64,000 nt of DNA, from NCBI GenBank assembly GCA_021234155.1, contig JAJEKV010000004.1:15987059-16051058 (forward strand). The letters are read 5' to 3'. This document shows, one piece after another, positions 57,204 to 64,000 of this stretch (the first letter of the stretch is position 1; every line of letters begins with the position of its first letter). Position numbers and translations under genes: made by a program. The stretch is from Isoetes taiwanensis. Its lineage: Eukaryota; Streptophyta; Lycopodiopsida; Isoetales; Isoetaceae. A model generated the notes under the pieces. The model saw only the letters and a program-made list of their open reading frames with translations. It was not told where the DNA came from and searched no databases.

Positions 57204-58647
57204 ATGGCCTCAGTAAGGACATAGATGCTTAGTGAAATTAGGTGCATACTCATCAATCAAATATGCGCACAGACCGACCTAGATAGGCATATGCAAACTA
57301 ATGAGCGAATTAACCGTTTTATATCGTCAGTTGAGAAAGAATGTCGGTCTGAATTATGTGAAAGGTGGCTAGAGCATGAGTCTGAGTTGCAAGATATGAT
57401 GAGAAAGAACTTGAAGTCTTGGGTTTGCAATCTTGAGCCAAAATTGAGGGCGCTACTTAGTATAAAGTGCCACTTATGAGCTCCCATGCTGAGGCATACG
57501 TGGAACGATGGTCTAATTCATGGCGAAGTGCAAAGGTCTGACGCAAGGATCACAAGATGGCCAGTAGCAGTCTCAAAGATGAACAGGTAAAAGAGTTGGA
57601 TAGTCTCCTACATGATGGGAGCTTTATTGATGCAGGGGCTAGATTATCATTGCATGCTCATGATAAATGTGCTGCATTTATTGATAACATTCCTGTGGAT
57701 GCTGTAAATGTTGTAAAGTGCATTGCTAGTAAACAAGACTACCAGACATACCAAATCCAGATCTTGGGAACCTTGTACTTTAATGCAGATGACTATTTAT
57801 ACTAGCATTGTGTGGAGAGGCCAAGATAGAGCCGCATCATGGTTGTTGGCAGACAAGTATATCCATTTCAAGAGCCCAAGTCCAGCACTCTTCATACCCC
57901 TTGGACTTGCCCTTGAGGTCTTTTGGGGAGATGAGCCACAGGGACCAATGGTAGTCTTGCCATTCATGAATGGAGGAACCTTTGCAGAATTAGTTGACCA
58001 TCTTCCGAGGCAATTCTCTTTTTATAAAAGATGGTCAAATGCAATGCATAGTGCTCCAAGAAGGGCTGACATGAAGATAAGTGTGAAGTGGAAAGCTAAG
58101 ATGAGACTTGTGTACAAGTACGTACTTGAAATAGCTTTTGCTCTTGCAGAATGATTCTATGCCATCCATGCTCCATGTTGGACACACACAAAGCTCAATT
58201 GCAAAAGGGCCAAACTCCATTTTGATGGCTCCCCTGCAAATGTGTGGGTGGCTATTGGTGATTGGAACCCGACCCTCCATTTTTTTTGCAAGGGGCGAAT
58301 GCCTAAGTTGAAGAGCTGTTATACACTACAAGATGGAACGGTGCGATATCCTTGGTGGGAGAAGAGTTTTTACAACATCATTGGATGACCAAGCATCATG
58401 GGGGCATGAGATATCTGACATATATTCTTTGGGCTACATTTATGAGATGCTCCTTGATTTTGTCCAAGCAATGTGGCTTATGGGGTTGTGTGTTGAGATA
58501 AACCCAACTAACCGATACTCTAGCACATTGGACGTCATCCAACATATGAAGGTTCAAATGATGATGGATAGAGAGCTAGTGCACATGGATCGGCCATCTA
58601 TTATTAGCGTCATCGATGTGTTCAAAACAACGGGCTTTTCTTCTTAA
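57204..58647 (+). pseudogene. Protein-kinase-like gene, copy 2 (few frameshifts)
   Basis: A start ATG at 57,204 reads MASVRT, an in-frame TAG, then a helical N-terminal region (HMQTNERINRFISSVEKECR, ERWLEHESELQDMMRKNLKS) to 57,476. From 57,557 MASSSLKDEQVKELDSLLHD continues to 57,780. Kinase features then follow. PMVVLPFMNGGTFAELVDHL resembles the hinge and helix D (PFMNGGT at 57,960-57,980). VLEIAFALAE resembles helix E. H-T-K-L-N lies at the catalytic-loop position (about 58,181-58,195) and I-G-D-W at the DFG position (GDW 58,257-58,265). ASWGHEISDIYSLGYIYEML is a typical D-x-Y-S-L-G helix F (SDIYSLG 58,414-58,434), and EINPTNR (NPTNR 58,501-58,515) resembles the subdomain XI Arg region. 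No glycine-rich loop or clear VAIK Lys is visible and the HRD Asp is not seen, so it may be a pseudokinase or simply mis-sequenced. Confidence 0.55.
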
Positions 58648-58869
58648 TTAGTTGTGAGAGAGAGATGACATATGAAGTGTGGGGATCCACTTGAGATGGC
58701 TAAGCTACTGTTAAATGCTTGCAAGAAGTGATTAATATAATTTTCTCTTCCCATTTGAGGCTTGTTCTAACAAATAAATGTTTTTAATGAAAATTATTAA
58801 TGGAAAAGTAATTTATTAATGGAAAAAATTATTATTAATGGTAAATAAATTAGTAATCATAACTTCTAG

Positions 58870-59290
58870 GTAAAGTGCCACGTCGACATTAAACCCTAGA
58901 TTGTGTGTGCCACATCATCAAACCCTAGATTGTAAATGCCATGTAGCACAATCTAGGGTTTGATGACGTGGCACTACACACAATCTAGGGTTTCATGACA
59001 TGACACTTTAAATGACATCATCAAACCCTAGACTGTAAATGCCATGTGGCACAATCTAGGGTTTGATGATGTGGCACACGCAAGCTATGATTTGATGACA
59101 TGGCACTTAAAATGATGTGGCAATACGACGTCGCCACGTGACACAATCTAGGCTTTGATGATGTGCCACACACAATGTAGGGTTTCATGATGTGGCACTA
59201 AAAATGCCATGTGGCATAATTTAGGGTTCGGTGCATGACATACAGGGTCTGATAATATGGCAACCTAGAGTTTGATGTGCACCCCTTACA
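58870..59290. repeat. Palindromic TAGGGTTTGATGA repeat cluster, copy 2
   Basis: CATCAAACCCTAGATTGT and ACAATCTAGGGTTTGATG face each other at 58,915-58,960 and again at 59,012-59,066. Single units follow with GTGGCAC and GCCACGTG(A) between. About seven units in both orientations over 420 bp. It can fold into large hairpins, like a nested foldback/MITE cluster. Confidence 0.8.
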
Positions 59291-59573
59291 TATAAATGGG
59301 ATAATCTTATAACATAAGAATGCACGTGCATGCATTATTTAGGTATTTATTCAAAGATATTTGTTCAAAGCCAAAAATACGATACTATAGTTAAGATTAT
59401 TTTAATATTTTAACTTAAAGATCAAAAGTAACTTGAACTTATACTTAAACATGGTGGGTGCAAATGCACCCTATTTCTCTCTTCCTTTCTCTCGCTAATT
59501 CTCGTTATGTTCAAATTAATATAGTCATGGCGAAGGCCCAACTCTTAGAAATCTTTGTCCTCCGGACCTAGTC

Positions 59574-61497
59574 ATGACTGCAGTAGCGACGCCGGGGTTC
59601 ATTGATAGTACATTTCGAGCCATCAAAGTACTATTTGGGATCAGTGTAGTTTGTAAGTACTATAATCTGTAATTCGTCCTATTATTGCAACCATCATTTA
59701 TACTTATCAAATGTTTCTCTCATAATTTCTTTTGACCTAGATATGCTAGTTTTCTCCGCAGTTAATTGTAATCGCACTCATAGGGAGGATGAGGAAAGCG
59801 AAGGTAAGTATATCTTTTTTATATGCTTTACCCTCTAATTAGATATGTAGGTTTATGCATGGAGTTTTGTTGTGTAGAGGAAAGGGAACGGTTTAGAGAA
59901 AATAGGAGGAGGACTCCACGAGGTAGGGCCAATCGTGCAGATGTTCCAAGTAGTCATTCTCCACCTGTCACTACAACAATATGTTTGGGTATTAAGATAG
60001 TCTTTTAAAAAGGAAAAAATGGTTTATTTTTTTGCGTGATATTTGTGGTTTCTGCAGCTCCTCCGCAGCTCCCCGCCTTCCTCGCAAACATGTCTCCTAC
60101 TGAGAGAGAACAAGTGCAAGCATACTTTGCCTCTTTTACACCGGCGTCGGTTAGGCAGCCCCCCCTCCGAATTATCAATTCCTATGCCACATCGATATAG
60201 TGTTGATTATGGCTTTGATTATTGGCCTCCACGTGCTCGCGAGAATATCGAGGTCGGTAGACGTAGTATGGACTCCCGTCCTAGGCACATGCGACTGGGA
60301 TAGACTTTTCTGGTGCAAGGAACTTGGAGGGAGATTTCAACAGGTAAATATGCTCACTAGGTATCAGACATTTCTTTGGTTGCAGCATGTTAAAGATGCT
60401 CATTCTCATTACTTCCCAGGTCAAGAGGTAGTGGAGCAACAGACTCACAGGTTTCAAAAGGGCGACGACGACATGAATCACCAGACTTATCGGGTTCGGG
60501 ATCTCAAAGACAATGTGAATCACCTGACTTGGAGAAGTCCGGATCTCGACGACGTCGTTTCACTGAAGGAGAACGTCTGTTTCACTTTCTTTTGGACATG
60601 TAAGTCGGCGAAAAATTTAGTCCGGCGGGCAATATGGCCCCGAATATATTCGACTATCATAATAATAATGATTTTTTGGTGGAAGTTTTATGTAAACATA
60701 TTATTTAAGATGTCAACCTCAAATATTAGTACTTTGCCATCTAAATTTGTTGTTTTGTCCATTTTCTTCACTTAGAATAAATTGTAAGGTGCTTAAAAGT
60801 TTTCTATCGGGACAGAATATGTATATTGACGGTAGACATAAACACACTTTTATATACCCACCATTTATGCTTCAGGGACGATCTTTCTAAAAATGATGAC
60901 TCGGGAAATGTCTTTTATATTACATTGAGGGAGGCAATTTCAAACAATATCTCTCGTTTATGGCCTCTGGCGATCTAGGGGAGTGGCCTGGTGCTTATGA
61001 CCACCGCGAAATAGAGAGCGTCAAAAGTAAGATGAAAGATTGTTTCCCAAAGATAGAAAAAGCGAAGAGCTTTAACTGAAAGAAGCTCGTTTCAATGATG
61101 GACGAGCTTCAACAAAAAATGAGGTACATGACCTAGTCATAGCCTTATTTTTTTAATACTGTGTTGATCTATCGATTTATATCAAAGGCAAAGAGTGATT
61201 GATAAATTGAAGTCAGATGCCAAACAATTTGGAGGCGAATGGTCAAAAGTCCCTAAACTGCTTAATGTCCACAAGGAAGATATCAAGGTATTTATTATTT
61301 TTGTTGCCATTCATTAATTTAACTTGTGATCATGTTGTGTGCCTTGCAATGAGATCACTTTCAAATGTCCAAAGGATCCTCTGAAGAAACATACAGAAGG
61401 ACTGCGAAAGCAACTGCAAGTAAACGAATTTTCGTCTCACTTGGGCTCCGGCGGTCGGAAAGGGTTTCACCATAGATTCGTAAGAGCTATAAACTAG
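59574..61497 (+). CDS. Unrecognised multi-exon gene with Arg/Ser-Pro-rich exon
   Basis: Splice signals and frame agree at several joints. A possible first exon reads MTAVATPGFIDSTFRAIKVL from ATG 59,574. Exon 59,762-59,803 (after TTTCTCCGCAG, before GTAAGTAT) reads RTHREDEESE and joins in frame to 59,878 (after TGTGTAG): ERERFRENRRRTPRGRANRA. Exon from 60,058 (after TTTCTGCAG) reads APPQLPAFLANMSPTEREQV. Exon 60,420-60,599 (after TTCCCAG, before GTAAGT) is open for 60 codons with RRRHESPDLSGSGSQRQ and SPDLEKSGSRRRRFTEGERL. Its last codon joins at phase 2 to the exon at 60,971, giving LLDIDLGEWPGAYDHREIES. The joint 61,123/61,188 restores an Arg codon before QRVIDKLKSDAKQFGGEW. 61,287/61,354 joins HKEDIK to ITFKCPKDPLKKHTEGL, and the frame ends at TAG 61,495-61,497. 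One stop (near 61,077) and one frameshift before 60,345 remain. No family recognised; the RS/SP-rich part suggests a nuclear protein. Confidence 0.6.
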
Positions 61498-61499
61498 TT

Positions 61500-61700
61500 C
61501 ACATTAATTGTAATGAGAACTTTAAATGTCATTAGCTAATACTCATCATATTGTCATAGTACTCGCTATACGGTTTTCCCCCTAACAAGGAGCACGTATA
61601 TATAGCCACTACTCGTGGAGCTGTTTATTTGGGCCCTTCGGGCCCTAATAAAGGTCTTCGGGCACTAAGAATGGCATAATGTAGCAATTTTAGAAACACT
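61500..61700. other. Intergenic between convergent genes
   Basis: Contains GGGCCCTTCGGGCCCTAATAAA (about 61,631-61,652), a perfect hairpin GGGCCC-TTC-GGGCCC followed by an AATAAA polyadenylation signal for the plus-strand gene. Confidence 0.55.
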
Positions 61701-61709
61701 TATGCCTGT

Positions 61710-63290
61710 AAAAACTTTAGAAACACTTCTGCATGTAATCCAATTACAGGAGACAAGCCTAGAATGAGACAAGCAATGGCATAAATACATAATTTGATTC
61801 TTCAAAACAATAGCTTAAAGTTACAAAGCAAGTGAGGAGGAAGGAGAACTGCCCCAAAGAGCCAGCGATACCTCGACACTCCACAACAAACTCACAGAAA
61901 AATTGTAACTCTACTGCTGTACAAACTGACCATCACCATCTACAACACCCAAGAAGTCCCGCCAAATGGCAAACAATAGCTTAAACACAATATGAAGAGT
62001 CAATTTTTACATCTGTGCAATTCAAGTGTTGCTTTCTTCAATGTGCAACCTGCAACCATGGCAGTCCATCTGAACCCATCCCTTTCAGGCATCTGCTGAG
62101 AAAAAATCAATGCTCTTTTAAGCTTCCCATGCCTGGCATATGTATAAACTGTGGCATTTCAGAAATCAAATCATGGTTGGGCATTTCCCTAAGGAGCTCA
62201 ATTGCATTGAGGAGAAATCCATGTTCGGCATATCCTGCGAGAATCACATTCCATGATACCAAATTTATTAGCTTAGGAGAAACCATCCATTAGAAGCTGT
62301 ATATTCGTCTTCACATTCCTGCATGAGAATATATAATGGTTCGACCAGTAGACCACTTGCGTAACAACAAGTCAAGCGGATCTGTTTGACCACTAAGAAT
62401 TTGTACATGAGAAAAGAGCTGAGCTCTCAATTGCAAACAAGTATGAGTTAACACTGAATTTTCTCCCGTTTTATACATGGACACAAGTCCAGGGGAAGCC
62501 AAAGTTGTGGCAGATGCTATAGTAGAAGGCATTTGCTGAAGCTGAAGGCATTTGCTCTTTGCTTAATTCCAAAGCCACATCAAGATCTTGTATGTCCTTA
62601 CTCAAAGCTCTTTTGTTTGCTTCTGTTTTCTTGATTCACACAGGGCATTCCAAAAAGTGAATGTAAGGAACAAGGATTTGCAGCATACTAAAACCAGATG
62701 ACATACCTGAATCTCCTTAGAGAATCCTGCTCTTTGCATAAGATGTCAAAGATTCTCACTTCGTTTTGATCAAACTTCTGCTTCAAGAATACCATATCAA
62801 AGAAAAGATGTGCCATGCTGGTAAACTTTGACTTCTGAAATCTGTAGCTCCAAGGCAGCAAAATGCTCCAAATGCAGGTGCCGTATCCGGCTTGATGGAA
62901 GCTAGTTCTGGCCATGCTAAGCTGGCTATTAGCTTCATGAAGCACTAATATTTTCAGCTCCTTCATTTGGTTTGGCACAAATGGAGTGTTGCCTGTACGC
63001 CCTCCTTGAGTAGCACATGTAAGCCGTCCCAAAGTTGCAATTAGCACCCTAAACCCCATTCCTAATCTGCACCCTGTTAGGGTGCCGATGAGCATGCTTT
63101 GCACTTAAGCAAATTCCAGATTTTGAAGATCTAGCCATGGCGGACAACATAGCTACAAAATCCCTTCTGTAGAGAGCAAAAACAGAGAAGTTTCTTCCTC
63201 CGGAAGCAATGCAAATCTGGCTGGCAACCGTAAAGCAAACCCTTTCCTCAAAGAACCCTAAAATCAGGGACCTCGATGCTTGCATGTGTG
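61710..63290 (-). pseudogene. PPR-repeat protein gene, copy 2 (frameshifted)
   Basis: Read on the minus strand from 63.29 kb downward. MARSSKSGICLSAKHAHRH lies near 63,080-63,145; EVRIFDILCKEQ near 62,740; KKTEANKRALSKDIQDLD and VALELSKEQMPSAS at 62,540-62,640. LVSWNVILAGYAEHGFLLNA at about 62,205-62,265 continues with IELLREMPNHDLIS, and KLKRALIFSQQMPERDGF with WTAMVAGC at 62,030-62,125. SWN.(I/M)L.GYA..G....A..L..EMP and (M)P.RD...WTAMV are hallmarks of plant PLS-class PPR proteins, which edit or process RNA in mitochondria and plastids. Only two or three repeats are readable, the frame shifts between them, and the 5' exons do not look like PPR. No DYW domain seen. It converges on the Arg/Ser-rich gene. 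Confidence 0.6.
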
Positions 63291-63900
63291 TTTTGGTAAC
63301 TTAAAAATAATTGATTTTCCAAGAAAAAATGTGCAATGCTAAACCATTGCAACATTATAGATAATATGTCATTTAAATATGAGAATACAGTGCGCACTCT
63401 AGATATACTAAACAGTAGGTCTCGTGCAATGAGCCCATCAAATCATATGAAAACCATAGAAAAAAAACGTACAAAAATGCAAAAGAAAACCCTTGTTATT
63501 GTGCTAGATATTCCATATCAACAGTTATATGAAGAGGGAACTGTCCACATCATGGGAATCTCTCAAGGATCTTGATTATAAGCCTATTTTAAATACTCTA
63601 GGCTTAAAGTCTTTTTGTGATTCTTATAAAAATATAAATACAATACATTATTTTCAATTAAAAAAAGAAAGGGTGACATGCCTTTTGCCTCTTGTACATA
63701 ATATTGTAATTAACTAAGCAATTCATTCATTTTTTTTTATTTCCTGCATGATGACGTCGCATGCGACGTCTCGTATTTTTATTTTTATTTTTATTTTATT
63801 TAATTTATTGGTTTTAATTAATATTAAAATATATTTATACAAGAAATTTAATGCGTCCTACGGTGCATGTCCGAGTTTTAGCATGTTCCTATGCTGCAAG
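63290..63900. other. AT-rich stretch, no gene
   Basis: Counterpart of 28.9-29.49 kb. GATGACGTCGCATGCGACGTC at 63,750-63,770 contains the inverted repeat GACGTCGCATGCGACGTC (perfect palindrome of 18), with two ACGT cores. Otherwise AT-rich with TTTTTATTT runs. Confidence 0.5.
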
Positions 63901-63904
63901 TTCT

Positions 63905-64000
63905 AAATTCATAGATTCTCTAAGATTCTACCAAGGTTCTCCTAGAGGTTTCGCGGAGATTCCTCTAAATTTTATAAGATTTCCTCTAGATTCCATTAAA
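63905..64000. repeat. Start of degenerate TAGATTC repeat region, copy 2
   Basis: TAGATTCTCTAAGATTCTACC and TTCCTCTAAATTTTATAAG match 29,540-29,636; truncated by the window end. Confidence 0.7.

Larger units (their letters stand above)
37612..64000 (+). repeat. Large duplicated block, copy 2
   Basis: Starts at the gap with TCCACATTGGAAGATC, which corresponds to about 3,291, and is still colinear with 29.6 kb at the last base of the window. The nested LTR element is at the identical site with identical TSD in both copies. Confidence 0.95.

Noticed and set aside
60200-60775. Longest open frame of the window (191 codons, plus strand)
   Set aside because: It runs through an exon whose neighbouring frame is RS/SP-rich and is bounded by TTCCCAG and GTAAGT sites with phase-matched joints. 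It also runs on into the AT-rich intron. The long frame is a shadow of the real exon.
2984-64000. A single giant mobile element spanning the whole amplicon
   Set aside because: No terminal inverted repeats or target-site duplication can be seen at either block edge; one edge coincides with a gap and the other runs off the window, so the idea cannot be supported here.

Overview
The window looks like nuclear DNA of a land plant. The evidence is a BURP-domain coding region (a plant-specific family), a pentatricopeptide-repeat (PPR) coding region of the plant organellar type, introns with GTAAGT-type donors, Ty3/gypsy-like and short LTR retrotransposons, seed-type CATGCATG boxes and telo-box motifs inside an LTR. 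I cannot name the species. There is no bacterial-style operon, rRNA or CRISPR array. Almost every coding region is broken by frameshifts.

Layout. 1-2065: 3' end of a Ty3/gypsy-like element and its 3' LTR. 2.7-3.7 kb: BURP-domain gene fragment on the minus strand with an in-frame 87-bp minisatellite, and a candidate promoter at 4.8-5.1 kb. From about 3.29 kb to at least 29.6 kb comes a block that is present a second time from 37,612 to the window end (offset about 34.3 kb, same order and orientation). Each block holds, in order: an unrecognised decayed minus-strand coding region; a chain of minisatellites; a plus-strand gene with the QLDN...VGHTHGDID signature of the DUF7869 transposase-like family; a complete 4.2-kb LTR retrotransposon with TSD ATCTT; a short unknown ORF; an array of tRNA-like units; a protein-kinase-like gene; a palindromic TAGGGTTTGATGA repeat cluster; an unrecognised multi-exon gene with an Arg/Ser-rich exon; and a minus-strand PPR gene. 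Between the blocks (29.6-37.6 kb) lie degenerate repeats, one tRNA/SINE-like sequence and about 7 kb with no gene I can support. A 13-N gap (37,599-37,611) sits exactly at the start of block 2.

Main interpretive point. The two blocks differ mostly by short insertions and deletions, many around CAG/CTG-like triplets, and those differences are not shared by the two LTRs of block 1. The two LTRs of block 2 are identical for about 190 bases from their 5' ends, while the equivalent block-1 LTRs each carry private changes in that stretch. A retrotransposon inserted before the duplication should show the opposite. Residual long-read error and an uncollapsed haplotype or false tandem duplication at the gap therefore need to be excluded before the broken genes are called pseudogenes. 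For gene content, block 2 is the better template downstream of about 46 kb.
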